Positions 36,130 through 44,810 of a stretch of DNA of 64,000 nt are shown piece by piece. Origin of the DNA: Maridesulfovibrio zosterae DSM 11974 (lineage in GTDB: Bacteria; Desulfobacterota; Desulfovibrionia; Desulfovibrionales; Desulfovibrionaceae). The translations under genes were made by a program, and so were the position numbers. The notes under the pieces were generated by a model. That model had not been told where the DNA came from. It worked only from the letters and a program-made list of their open reading frames with translations, and ran no database searches. Position 1 is the first letter of the stretch, and the number at the start of each line of letters is the position of its first letter. Where the stretch lies: contig NZ_AUDC01000011.1 in assembly GCF_000425265.1 (NCBI RefSeq), positions 62,001 through 126,000 on the forward strand, given 5' to 3'.

Positions 36130-37326
36130 ATGATCACCTCAATACGGCTTATTGACTGGAAAAGTTTTGCAGATGCAACTCTCTACTTAGATCCGCTTAC
36201 GGTTCTAATTGGAACAAATGCAAGCGGCAAATCAAATGTTTTGGATGCCCTTGAATTTATACGGAGAATTGCGTCTGGCGTTAGTGTTGATGCTGCCCTA
36301 GCGGGGTCAGAGGAACTGCCTCCTTTGCGGGGAGGACGTGCTGGGGCTATCCGTCATGGAGCTGAAAAGTTCACCATAAAATTACAACTTTCGATTGACG
36401 ACTATGACTACGAGTACTCTATTTCTGTTGCAACAGAAGAAAGCAAGGTAAAACTTACCGCCGAATCATTGTATGATGTAAATGGAAAAGAATACCTCAT
36501 GGATATTGAAAAAAAGAAAGATTTAAATATTTATATAGCCCTAGGTAAATCACTTCTTTTTGGTCAAGATGTAACTTTGGGGCGGCCTATATACGTTTTG
36601 GAATCTGTCTCTGATTTCCTAAAACACGCTAAAAATATTACACAAATAGCAGATGAACTGAGCAACCTATTTCCTTTCAAGCCTATGCCAGAACGAATGA
36701 GGCTTCCAACGACTTTATCTGACTCCCTGTCATACAACGGATCTAACGTTGCCGGATTTCTTGCTAATCACGAAGACAAAGAAAAAATTGAATCGCAACT
36801 TCTAAATTTTGTGACTGAATTGCCAGAAGGGGACATAACCGAAGTTTGGGCCGAAACAATAGGCCGGACCGAAGCCAAGGCCGAACTGTATTGCACCGAA
36901 TCGTGGGGAAAGACTGACAAAGGGCGTATTGTTGATGCGAACAGTATGTCAGATGGAACTTTACGATTTATCGCTATACTGGTTGCAGTGCTGACAATGG
37001 AGTCAGGTAGTTTAATTGCCATTGAGGAGCTTGATAACGGGCTACACCCTTCTCGAGCAGAATTGCTCCTCAAAGGACTTAAAGAACTCGGTGCAAAGCG
37101 GGGAGTAGACGTACTCGCTGTGACACATAATCCAGCCCTACTTAACACCCTTGGACCGAAGGGGATTCCTTTTGTTTCAGTCGTTCACAGAGACCAGCAA
37201 GGCAAAAGCGTAATAACTTTACTAGAAAATATAGAACGGCTTCCTAAATTACTAGCAAGTGGGCCACTTGGAGAACTTGTTACTCAAGGAAAAATTCAAG
37301 AAGCTTTACAAGACGAGGGGCGTTAG
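36130..37326 (+). CDS. AAA-family ABC-type ATPase of a two-gene module
   Basis: 398 residues from the ATG at 36130 (AGGCGAG 6 bases upstream); upstream in-frame codons lack a site. An AAA_15/AAA_21-type, OLD-like ATPase: MITSIRLIDWKSFADATLYL, Walker A GTNASGKSN (near 31-39), a long middle domain, SMSDGTLRFIAI as the signature-like element, Walker B LIAIEELDNGLHPSR and the H-loop VLAVTHNPALL. It lacks a TOPRIM domain, so the nuclease activity would be the PIN protein whose ATG is one base after this stop. Similar ATPase-plus-effector pairs (PARIS, Septu, AbiL types) are defence systems. Confidence 0.85.
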   Translation: MITSIRLIDWKSFADATLYLDPLTVLIGTNASGKSNVLDALEFIRRIASGVSVDAALAGSEELPPLRGGRAGAIRHGAEKFTIKLQLSIDDYDYEYSISVATEESKVKLTAESLYDVNGKEYLMDIEKKKDLNIYIALGKSLLFGQDVTLGRPIYVLESVSDFLKHAKNITQIADELSNLFPFKPMPERMRLPTTLSDSLSYNGSNVAGFLANHEDKEKIESQLLNFVTELPEGDITEVWAETIGRTEAKAELYCTESWGKTDKGRIVDANSMSDGTLRFIAILVAVLTMESGSLIAIEELDNGLHPSRAELLLKGLKELGAKRGVDVLAVTHNPALLNTLGPKGIPFVSVVHRDQQGKSVITLLENIERLPKLLASGPLGELVTQGKIQEALQDEGR

Positions 37327-37327
37327 T

Positions 37328-37843
37328 ATGGCCCGCAAAGTACTTGTCATTGATACATCTATCTTATGCGTTTACTTGGAAATCCCCCACATGGACACAT
37401 GCGGACCGAGCAATGATAAATGGGATACAGAACGAGTCAAAGCGAAGATTTTAGAAGAAGAACAAAACGGAACAACCTTCATTCTTCCTCTGGCAACCTT
37501 AATCGAATGCGGCAACCATATTTCACAAACGGTAGGTGGTTGCTACGAGCTTGCCAAAGCGTTGTCTTCCATAATTGAAAAAGCAGCCCTACAAACAACT
37601 CCGTGGGCAGCTTTTACGGATCAATCCCCTCTGTGGGGCCGAGAACAACTTATAGCTCTAGCCCAAAATTGGCCTGATCGTTGCTCAGAGATTGGTATTG
37701 CAGACCATACAATTAAAGACGTTGCAGAATACTATGCAGAAATGGGTAGAGAGGTAGAACTTCTTACAGGAGACGCGGGATTGAAAGCCTATGAACCTAA
37801 AGCCCCGACAATCCCCATTCCCAGAAGACGCACTAAAAAGTAA
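37328..37843 (+). CDS. PIN-like nuclease partner of the ATPase
   Basis: 171 residues. The four acidic residues of a PIN domain can be placed: Asp9 (VLVIDTSIL), Glu60 (LATLIECGNHI), Asp126 (IGIADHTIKDVA) and Asp149 (LLTGDAGLKAY). PIN domains cut RNA (often tRNA or mRNA) as toxins or as effectors. The ATG comes one base after the ATPase stop, so they are translated together, and no separate antitoxin exists. The natural hypothesis is that the ATPase holds the nuclease inactive until an invader is sensed. The C-terminus is basic (PRRRTKK). Confidence 0.8.
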   Translation: MARKVLVIDTSILCVYLEIPHMDTCGPSNDKWDTERVKAKILEEEQNGTTFILPLATLIECGNHISQTVGGCYELAKALSSIIEKAALQTTPWAAFTDQSPLWGREQLIALAQNWPDRCSEIGIADHTIKDVAEYYAEMGREVELLTGDAGLKAYEPKAPTIPIPRRRTKK

Positions 37844-37844
37844 A

Positions 37845-37867
37845 GGCTGGCACCTACCCCGCCAGCC
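37845..37867. terminator. Hairpin between the PIN gene and the integrase
   Basis: GGCTGGC pairs with GCCAGCC in the 10-base gap and the integrase 3' end. No T-tract follows, so termination is uncertain. Confidence 0.4.
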
Positions 37868-39041
37868 CATCCAAGTAATCAGCCCACTCCTGCATCATTT
37901 TATGGCGCTCCTCTAAGTACTCAGCACGGTTGTAAGCGTCCCGAACCTTATTTGCCTCACCGTGAGCCAATTGACGCTCTATGACGTCTGGCATGTACCT
38001 TAATTCCTCATTTAGACGGGTACTCGCGGTTGTCCTGAACCCGTGACAGCACATTTCATCCTTTGCGTACCCCATACCACGTAAGGCCTTATTTATGGTA
38101 TTCTCGCTTAACATCCCTTTCTTGCTACGATCGCTGTGAAAAATATACTTATTATGACCTGTTACAAGATGGGTTTTCTTTAATATGTCTATGACCTGTG
38201 TGGAGAGTGGAACAATGTGAGGTCTCGGAGCTTTCATTTTATGAGCTGGAATATGCCACTCGTTTGCTTCCCAATCAATTTCTGACCACTCGGCGCTGCG
38301 TAATTCCCCAGAGCGTACAAAGGTATACGGAATAAATTTTAATGCCTGTGCAACACTGAAAGTACCTTTGAAATTATTTATCTTCCGCAAAAGTTTCTTA
38401 ATCTCGGCAGGTTTCGTTATCACAGGAAAATGCTTGACCCTTTTGGATGCGGGAATGAGTAAGGATTTAGTATCGCTGGCAGGGTTACTCAATTCTGGAT
38501 TTGATACGCGAGCATAGTTGAAAATATGTACGCAAGTTAAATTAACTCGCTTGGCTGTCTCATGCAGATTCATGGCTTCCAAACGCTCAAGGATCGCAAC
38601 TATATCTTTATTCGTTATTTCAAAAATGGATTTATCGGCTATGAAAGGAAATACATGATTCACAAGTCTGCCGTATATGGTCTGCCTGTCTTTTTTGTTT
38701 GCCAGAGTTAATGATTTTTTCGCAAACCATTTATCCGCAATAACTTTAAAACTATAACTGCCGTCTATCTTAGCTTTCTGCTCTTGTCGCTCTCGGGATG
38801 GATCTAATCCTTTAGCTAGTGTCTGGCGCATCTCAAAAACACGATTTCGTGCTTCTTTCAAGCTCACTTCTGGATACAACCCTAAAGAGAGCATTTTTGC
38901 TTTGCGATTAAATTGATAGCGGAGCCGCCACCTTTTAGACCCGTTAGGAATAATTTCTAAACAAAGACCGTTGTTGTCGGAGATTCGGTATAGCTTCTTC
39001 TTGGGCTTTGATGATTCAATTTGTTTTATAGTTAAAGGCAT
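37854..39041 (-). CDS. int: Tyrosine integrase (P4-type)
   Basis: 395 residues. The N-terminal arm-binding domain (MPLTIKQIESSKPKKKLYRI, LGLYPEVSLKEARNRV) is the DUF4102 type of P4/CP4 integrases; the catalytic domain has Arg (TFVRSGELRSAEW), HxxR (CHGFRTTASTRL) and the Tyr (RDAYNRAEYL). It faces the tRNA end; its start is 183 bases from the tRNA 3' end. It drives insertion into tRNA-Ser. It is convergent with the ATPase/PIN genes and divergent from nothing else in the element. Confidence 0.95.
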   Translation of the reverse strand: MPLTIKQIESSKPKKKLYRISDNNGLCLEIIPNGSKRWRLRYQFNRKAKMLSLGLYPEVSLKEARNRVFEMRQTLAKGLDPSRERQEQKAKIDGSYSFKVIADKWFAKKSLTLANKKDRQTIYGRLVNHVFPFIADKSIFEITNKDIVAILERLEAMNLHETAKRVNLTCVHIFNYARVSNPELSNPASDTKSLLIPASKRVKHFPVITKPAEIKKLLRKINNFKGTFSVAQALKFIPYTFVRSGELRSAEWSEIDWEANEWHIPAHKMKAPRPHIVPLSTQVIDILKKTHLVTGHNKYIFHSDRSKKGMLSENTINKALRGMGYAKDEMCCHGFRTTASTRLNEELRYMPDVIERQLAHGEANKVRDAYNRAEYLEERHKMMQEWADYLDGLAG

Positions 39042-39064
39042 TTAAGAGTCCATGCGTTAAAAGT

Positions 39065-39110
39065 TGAGTAACATTTTATCCAAAAAACTGGTTACTCAAA
39101 CTCTTACTCA
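39065..39110. repeat. Right arm-type integrase sites
   Basis: GTTACTCA at 39091-39098, CTTACTCA at 39103-39110 (again 12 bases start to start) and an inverted TGAGTAAC at 39065-39072, between the integrase start and the att core. They mirror the left pair at 26226-26245. Confidence 0.62.
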
Positions 39111-39163
39111 ATAAAAAGGTCTGTATCAACCTACCACATGAAATCTCGTGAAACCTAGAAAAC

Positions 39164-39190
39164 AAAAAAGCCCTGCGTTAGCAGGGCTTT
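39164..39190 (-). terminator. Terminator supplied by the element to tRNA-Ser
   Basis: AAAGCCCTGC pairs perfectly with GCAGGGCTTT around a GTTA loop; Ts follow on the - strand. It lies between the integrase and the tRNA, inside the element. Confidence 0.82.
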
Positions 39191-39223
39191 AGGCACTTCC
39201 TGAAATGAAGTGAATATGAAATA

Positions 39224-39246
39224 TGGCGGAGAGGGAGGGATTCGAA
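39224..39246. repeat. Right attachment site (inside tRNA-Ser)
   Basis: The same 23 bp as 26151-26173, here forming the 3' end of the intact tRNA gene. Confidence 0.9.
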
Positions 39247-39315
39247 CCCCCGGAGGGCTCGCACCCTCAATAGTTTTCAAGACTACCGCGTTCAACCGGA
39301 CTCTGCCACCTCTCC
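39224..39315 (-). tRNA. tRNA-Ser (anticodon UGA)
   Basis: 92 bases with an encoded CCA. Acceptor stem GGAGAGG with CCTCTCC, a long type II variable arm and a T-arm GGTTCGAATCC. The anticodon loop is CTTGAAA, giving UGA. The gene is intact because the element carries a copy of its 3' end. Confidence 0.95.
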
Positions 39316-39477
39316 AAAACGTGAGAACAGAACTTTCCCGAAATTAGATCTTTTGTCAACACTTTTTTAAAAAAAAACTAAAAAATTTGTCTTTTAAATC
39401 AGGACTTACTTTATAACAGTCATCAAAAGCGAAATTAGAGCAGTAAAAACCTTGAGCTACGATAATCCAATCGAAAA

Positions 39478-40134
39478 TTAGATAAAAATCCCCTTTTCAT
39501 TCAAGTCATCTCCGTATGCTCTAACTTCAGCAATAGACTTCAATCCGATTTTTTTCATAAAATTGGACCTATGCTTCTCAACAGTTTTAACACTGATATT
39601 AAGAAGATCAGCTATTTCCCTATTTTTATACCCTGCAAGAACATGCTTAAGAATTTCACGTTCACGGGCAGTCAACAAATCAAGCTTATCACATCCCCTG
39701 CCCCGTTCCTTTTTAAGAAAACCCTTGGCAACCTCACCAGAAATATCCGGTGCTAGATAAACTTTACCTTCCATGACTGTACGAATTGCCATCATCAACT
39801 CTTCGCTTGATGATGTTTTCAACACATACCCACTTGCTCCTGCATCAAGGGCTGAAAAAACATGTACTGCTTCTCCGTGTGCTGTAAGAGCTAAAATTTT
39901 TGTTTTCCCAATCCCGGCAAGCTCTTGAATAGCCTGCACACCACTCTTAACGGGCATAGAAAGATCCATAAGAACAATATCTGGATTAAGACGTTTACAT
40001 AAGCGTACAGCTTCTTCACCATTTTCTGCCATACCAAGGACATTAATCCCCGACTGTGACTTTAAAATAGTTTTAAGCCCTTCCCTGACCAAAGCATGGT
40101 CATCGGCAATAACAACTCCAACCAGATTTAACAT
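39478..40134 (-). CDS. NarL/FixJ-family response regulator
   Basis: 218 residues. Receiver domain 1-120 with acidic pocket (VVIADDHALVREGL), phosphorylatable Asp in NPDIVLMDLSMP, and Lys in YVLKTSS; a LuxR-type helix-turn-helix at 150-215 (LLTAREREILKHVLAGYKNREIADLLNISVKTVEKH). It binds DNA as a transcription regulator. No histidine kinase is next to it; the hybrid kinase at 2100-4871 is not linked. The ribosome binding site is weak. Confidence 0.92.
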   Translation of the reverse strand: MLNLVGVVIADDHALVREGLKTILKSQSGINVLGMAENGEEAVRLCKRLNPDIVLMDLSMPVKSGVQAIQELAGIGKTKILALTAHGEAVHVFSALDAGASGYVLKTSSSEELMMAIRTVMEGKVYLAPDISGEVAKGFLKKERGRGCDKLDLLTAREREILKHVLAGYKNREIADLLNISVKTVEKHRSNFMKKIGLKSIAEVRAYGDDLNEKGIFI

Positions 40135-40394
40135 CTATCACCAAAAACAACCTTAACAGTTGCCGCTTAATTTTACTTTAACAAACTATATAAGCTATAA
40201 TACACACAACTCGAAACAATAACTATACTCAGTCACAGTTACTTGCAATCAATTATATATTTTTTGAAAATAAATCAAAGTCAACGATATAACAATACTT
40301 GTTACTTCCAGAGAGTATACATCTGCAACGTAATAACTACAAGTCCGACTTACATAACTCTGTTATTAACAACATCAATATCAACCTATTTACA
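40135..40394. other. Intergenic region with no gene
   Basis: About 260 A/T-rich bases between the response regulator start and the tRNA terminator. It must hold the regulator's promoter; I see no RNA gene. A short ORF here runs into the tRNA and is not real. Confidence 0.4.
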
Positions 40395-40428
40395 TAAAAA
40401 AAGACAGCTGGCGAACACCAACTGTCTT
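40395..40428 (-). terminator. Terminator of tRNA-Ser(GCU)
   Basis: AGACAGTTGG with CCAGCTGTCT (one G-U pair) followed by Ts on the - strand, just after the tRNA. Confidence 0.85.
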
Positions 40429-40440
40429 CTTACTATCATG

Positions 40441-40535
40441 TGGCGGAGAGGCGGGGATTTGAACCCCGGATAGAGTTTTAAGCCCTATACTCGCTTAGCA
40501 GGCGAGCGCCTTCAGCCGTGCTCGGCCACCTCTCC
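40441..40535 (-). tRNA. tRNA-Ser (anticodon GCU)
   Basis: 95 bases with an encoded CCA, acceptor GGAGAGG, anticodon stem-loop CTCGCCTGCTAAGCGAG with GCU, and a long variable arm. Confidence 0.95.
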
Positions 40536-40638
40536 GTATTTTCTAAGTAAGTTGCTGCAGAAAGCTTCACTCACTCAGGAAGCGTTGAAATACATTTACG
40601 ACGTGTGAATGTCAACCATTATTTCAACATTTATTTAA

Positions 40639-41991
40639 TTATTTATGAACTATGTCATCTTTTTTTCTAAAAGTAGAGCGAAAGACTATATTTAAGGGTG
40701 CAATTTTCACATTTAGAATCTTTCTAAGCTTATTTTCAAGAAAACGATGATAAGTTGGTCTGATAAGTTTTTCATCATTAATAAAGAAAACAAAGGTTGG
40801 AGGTTCCTCGTCAGCCTGAGTCAGATACTTGAATTTAGCCCTTCTGCGCTTAACAACAGGAGGCTGATGCTTTTCAATAACATCTTTCATAATACGATTA
40901 AGCTTTCCTGTGGAAACACGTATTGCACATTCTTTCTTAAGCTTTACAGCCAAAGGAAGAATACCACCCAGCCCTGACTTACTAATACAAGAGCAGTAGA
41001 CAACAGGAACATGGTTTGCAAATCTGAGCGCCTTCTCAAACCCAGCACGCAATTCGGAACGTTCTGACTGCGAAACAAGATCAATCTTATTAACTGTGAT
41101 AATAAAGGGAATAGCTTCCCTGATGAGATAGTCAAGCAACCGTTTATCCTGCTTGGTAATTCCGCTAATAGCATCAACAACCATAACAGTCACATCTGCT
41201 TTAGAGCTGCTTCGAAGCGCTCTGATAACACTGAACTTTTCAATAGTATCGGTGATATTGGTCCTACGCCTTACACCGGCAGTATCTACGAAAGTAAATA
41301 ACTTCCCACCACTTTCAAAGGTAACATCAACGCTGTCGCGAGTTGTACCGGCTATTTCACTTACTATTACCCGATGTTCACCGGTAAGAGCATTGACCAT
41401 TGAAGATTTTCCAGCATTAGGACGGCCGAGCATAGCGATCTTAAGCCCTTTATTCTCTTCTTCCTTCTCAACCTGTTCTAAACCGGTATCTTCTGCTAGC
41501 TGAGCAACTTTTTCACGCAGTTCCAAAAGATTGTACCCATGTTCAGCTGATACAGGCATAATTTCAAAGCCAAGGCAATGAAACTCAGAAAGCGCCTGAG
41601 GCTCAAGCTCAGAGCCATCTACTTTGTTAACCAGCAACAAAATAGGCTTATTACTTTGACGTATATACGCAGCAACCTGTTCATCAAGAGGAGTCATACC
41701 AGCACGGCCGTCGACGACCAGAATAAGGGCATGAGCCTCTTCAATTGCTTCACGGGCCTGCTCAAAAATATCACCTTGGAATTCTTCGGAATCGTTATCA
41801 CTTTCAATGACAAGGCCACCAGTATCAATCAATGCATACTGCACGCCATTAAAGTTACCTTCCGCATAAATACGGTCACGGGTAATACCGGGCATATCAT
41901 GTGTAAGGGCCCGTTTCTTTCTCAATAATCTATTAAATAATGTGGACTTACCTACGTTAGGACGTCCTACTAATGCGATAGTTGGCAGCAT
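40639..41991 (-). CDS. der: Ribosome-assembly GTPase Der (EngA)
   Basis: 450 residues, needed for maturation of the 50S subunit. Two GTPase domains in tandem: GRPNVGKSTLFNRLL with DTGG and NKVDGSE, then GRPNAGKSSMVNALTG with DTAG and NKIDL. The KH-like C-terminal domain follows (PPTFVFFINDEKLIRPTYHRFLENKLRK). It is downstream of mtnA on the same strand, with a terminator in the 260-base gap, so it is probably a separate unit. Confidence 0.97.
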   Translation of the reverse strand: MLPTIALVGRPNVGKSTLFNRLLRKKRALTHDMPGITRDRIYAEGNFNGVQYALIDTGGLVIESDNDSEEFQGDIFEQAREAIEEAHALILVVDGRAGMTPLDEQVAAYIRQSNKPILLLVNKVDGSELEPQALSEFHCLGFEIMPVSAEHGYNLLELREKVAQLAEDTGLEQVEKEEENKGLKIAMLGRPNAGKSSMVNALTGEHRVIVSEIAGTTRDSVDVTFESGGKLFTFVDTAGVRRRTNITDTIEKFSVIRALRSSSKADVTVMVVDAISGITKQDKRLLDYLIREAIPFIITVNKIDLVSQSERSELRAGFEKALRFANHVPVVYCSCISKSGLGGILPLAVKLKKECAIRVSTGKLNRIMKDVIEKHQPPVVKRRRAKFKYLTQADEEPPTFVFFINDEKLIRPTYHRFLENKLRKILNVKIAPLNIVFRSTFRKKDDIVHK

Positions 41992-42063
41992 AGCCAGCCT
42001 CCAGAAAAATAAAATGTCGCACGCAAAACAAACTGTTCGGCCTGCGTAGCAACACTATATATT

Positions 42064-42093
42064 AAAAAAAGCGGGAAGACATCTGCTTCCCGC
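42064..42093 (-). terminator. Terminator between mtnA and der
   Basis: GCGGGAAG pairs with CTTCCCGC around a 7-base loop; an A-run (42064-42070) gives seven Ts on the - strand. Confidence 0.85.
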
Positions 42094-42250
42094 CTTTTCA
42101 TTGTCTCAACAGAGCCGTATTGCACAATGCGTACACATCTGTAAAGCACGAAATGCTCATTACTTAAAAATAGGCATACTTCCATCTGTCACATAAAAAA
42201 AGAAGCATGATTCTTTCAAAATAGTATAAACCGACAGGAAGACTCTTAAT

Positions 42251-43297
42251 TTATATAACGCCTTCACTGAAAAGATTTTTGATAGCTTCCGTGTATGGAG
42301 GTCTGAGAACACCTTTCTCAGTAATAATTCCAGCAATAAGCTCATTAGGGGTTGGGTCGAAAGCAAAGTTAAAAACTTCCACACCTTCGGGCGTAATCCT
42401 GTGATCACCAATATGCGTTACCTCTGTGGGGGTACGGTCTTCGATCGGCACATCATCACCAGTGGGAGTTTCTGGATCAATGGTGTATACGGGTGCTGCC
42501 ACATAAAAAGGAATACCGAATTCACGAGCCAGTAGAGCTACGCCATATGTCCCGATTTTATTAACAGCGTCACCGTTGGCAGCAACTCTATCTGCGCCAA
42601 CTACAACTTTCTGGACCAACCCTTTCTTCATGAGAAGTGCACAAGCATTGTCACATGCAACCTTCACAGGAATACCGTCACGATGCAATTCATAAGCGGT
42701 AAGGCGGGCACCTTGAAGGAATGGACGTGTTTCATTAGCTATAACAGAAACATTTTTTCCCTGATCAACAGCACCGCGTACAACGCCAAGCGCTGTACCA
42801 TAACCTGCTGTAGCAAGAGCTCCGGCATTACAATGCGTCATAATGGTATCGCCATCATCCATAAGCGCGCCACCAAATTTACCAATATCCTCACACATAC
42901 GGATATCATCTACATGAATTTCTTTAGCACGTTTCAGCCAGATATCACAAAGTTCATCGAGAGTGATATCTCCTGATTCTGCCCATACACGTTTCATTTC
43001 ACGGACAGACCAGCGCAAGTTGACTGCTGTAGGACGCGCATTTTCTATTTTATCAAGATTCTTCTCAAGATATGTTTTCCAGTCTGAGCTTCCAGCAACC
43101 TCACGCCCGGCAAGATAACAACCGTACGCAGCTGTCACCCCGATTGCAGGAGCACCACGCACAACCATAACAACTAAAGCTTCAACAATATCATCGGTTG
43201 TTTTACAATCAAACCAGTCTTCACGAGTTGGAAGATAGCGTTGATCAAGAAGTACAAGAGCATCTTTTTCAGGAGAAAACTGTATATGTTCGGTCAT
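42251..43297 (-). CDS. mtnA: Methylthioribose-1-phosphate isomerase
   Basis: 348 residues of the eIF2B-like isomerase family, in the methionine salvage pathway. Signatures are [18 protein letters not shown], the catalytic Cys in [18 protein letters not shown], and the Asp in [21 protein letters not shown]. No other mtn genes are nearby. It follows gatB by 16 bases in the same operon. Confidence 0.96.
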   Translation of the reverse strand: MTEHIQFSPEKDALVLLDQRYLPTREDWFDCKTTDDIVEALVVMVVRGAPAIGVTAAYGCYLAGREVAGSSDWKTYLEKNLDKIENARPTAVNLRWSVREMKRVWAESGDITLDELCDIWLKRAKEIHVDDIRMCEDIGKFGGALMDDGDTIMTHCNAGALATAGYGTALGVVRGAVDQGKNVSVIANETRPFLQGARLTAYELHRDGIPVKVACDNACALLMKKGLVQKVVVGADRVAANGDAVNKIGTYGVALLAREFGIPFYVAAPVYTIDPETPTGDDVPIEDRTPTEVTHIGDHRITPEGVEVFNFAFDPTPNELIAGIITEKGVLRPPYTEAIKNLFSEGVI

Positions 43298-43313
43298 TTT
43301 TAATCTCGCTTGT

Positions 43314-44759
43314 TTATGAAAGTTTCTCAGAAATCATTTTGCTGACCATGCCGGGGTTGGCCTTACCTTTAGTTTCTCTCATGATCTGTCCCATAAAGAA
43401 ACTCATCAGTTTTTTCTTACCCCCCTTGAACGCTTCAACTTCATCAGGGTTTTCGGCCAGAATTTTATCTACCACAGCCTCAAGAGAAGATGAGTCGGAA
43501 ATCTGAACGAGACCTTTGTCTTTCACGTATTTCTCTGGATCAAGACCATCCGCAAAGATCTCGGCAAAAATATCTTTACCTATTTTAATACTGATGGTGT
43601 CTTTTTCCACCAGCTGAACCAGCTTAGCCATCATTTCAGGAGTAAACTTACAGTCTGAAATATTCATAGCAGACTGATTAACTTCCCTTAAAAAATCACC
43701 CTTGATCCAGTTAACAACTTTTTTAGGTTCGTTATGGTAATCAAGAACAGCCTCGAAATAATCAGCAACATCCTTCTCTGAACTGATCAGTTCAGCATCT
43801 TCTTCGCTAAGTTCCATGTCATCGATGAAGCGCCCTTTGCGCTCTGCCGGAAGTTCTGGAAGGGAGGCCTGCCATTCTCCAAGTAAATCATCAAAAATAA
43901 CAACCGGAACTAAATCAGGATCAGGATAGTAACGATAATCATGGGCATCAGCCTTACCACGCATGGAATGAGTTGTGCCTTTATCCGCATCGTACAGACG
44001 TGTTTCCTGAATTATTTTTTCACCATCTTCGATCAAATCAATTTGACGGGCAACTTCGTAACGTATTGCTTTGTGAATATTACGGAACGAATTGATATTC
44101 TTAAGCTCAGCTCGTGTACCGAATTCTTTCTGTCCCATGGGACGCACGGATATATTTGCATCACAGCGGAAAGAACCTTCTTCAAGGTTTCCGTCACATA
44201 TACCCAGATAAAGCAAAATGGACCGCAACCCTTTAAGATAGGCAACAGCTTCATCTGCGCTGCGCATATCAGGTTCACTTACAATCTCAATAAGCGGAAC
44301 ACCGGTGCGGTTAAGATCAACAAAGCTGGCATTTTCAGCTGCGGAGTGAATATTCTTCCCTGCATCTTCTTCCATATGAATACGGGTGATACCGATGCGT
44401 TTTTCCTGCTTTTCTCCATCTGAATTTTCAAAAACAATATCAAGATGGCCGTGTTCACAAATAGGAAGATCAAACTGAGAAATCTGATACCCTTTGGGAA
44501 GATCCGGATAAAAATAATTTTTACGGGCGAAAATAGATTTCTGATTGATGATACAGTTTGTGGCCAGCCCCATTTTGGCTGCGTACTCCATTACCTTTTC
44601 ATTAAAAACCGGAAGGACGCCCGGCATACCGGAACAAACTTCACAAACATTTTCATTGGGTTCTTTCCCGAATTCAGTGGAGCACCCGCAAAATATTTTT
44701 GACTTTGTTTTAAGCTGGGCGTGAACTTCAAGCCCGATAACTGTTTCGAATTGAACCAT
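43314..44759 (-). CDS. gatB: Asp/Glu-tRNA amidotransferase subunit B
   Basis: 481 residues, the normal size. It transfers ammonia onto mischarged Glu-tRNA(Gln) or Asp-tRNA(Asn) as part of GatCAB. Seen are the opening [22 protein letters not shown], the metal-site region [36 protein letters not shown] and the C-terminal YqeY-like tail ([19 protein letters not shown]). gatA and gatC are not in the window. It lies between mltA and mtnA. Confidence 0.97.
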   Translation of the reverse strand: MVQFETVIGLEVHAQLKTKSKIFCGCSTEFGKEPNENVCEVCSGMPGVLPVFNEKVMEYAAKMGLATNCIINQKSIFARKNYFYPDLPKGYQISQFDLPICEHGHLDIVFENSDGEKQEKRIGITRIHMEEDAGKNIHSAAENASFVDLNRTGVPLIEIVSEPDMRSADEAVAYLKGLRSILLYLGICDGNLEEGSFRCDANISVRPMGQKEFGTRAELKNINSFRNIHKAIRYEVARQIDLIEDGEKIIQETRLYDADKGTTHSMRGKADAHDYRYYPDPDLVPVVIFDDLLGEWQASLPELPAERKGRFIDDMELSEEDAELISSEKDVADYFEAVLDYHNEPKKVVNWIKGDFLREVNQSAMNISDCKFTPEMMAKLVQLVEKDTISIKIGKDIFAEIFADGLDPEKYVKDKGLVQISDSSSLEAVVDKILAENPDEVEAFKGGKKKLMSFFMGQIMRETKGKANPGMVSKMISEKLS

Positions 44760-44810
44760 AATATATACCGCTCCTTACAATTTCTTATTGATACAGGCAT
44801 AGCCTGATTT

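Larger units (their letters stand above)
26151..39246. mobile_element. 13-kb integrative mobilizable element in tRNA-Ser(UGA)
   Basis: Bounded by 23-bp direct repeats (26151-26173 and 39224-39246) that are the 3' end of tRNA-Ser. The tyrosine integrase gene is at the tRNA end. Inside are an AlpA-like regulator, a primase/helicase gene (amber-disrupted), mobC, a relaxase, an overlapping small membrane protein and three cargo sets: a large PD-(D/E)XK-type protein, a toxin-antitoxin pair and an AAA-ATPase/PIN pair. No type IV secretion or coupling protein genes are present, so transfer would depend on another element. The flanking genes are chromosomal in content. Confidence 0.9.

Noticed and set aside
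40243-40473. 76-codon + strand ORF before tRNA-Ser(GCU)
   Set aside because: It ends inside the tRNA and has no ribosome binding site.
43941-44423. 160-codon + strand ORF inside gatB
   Set aside because: Antisense to a conserved gene, no ribosome binding site.
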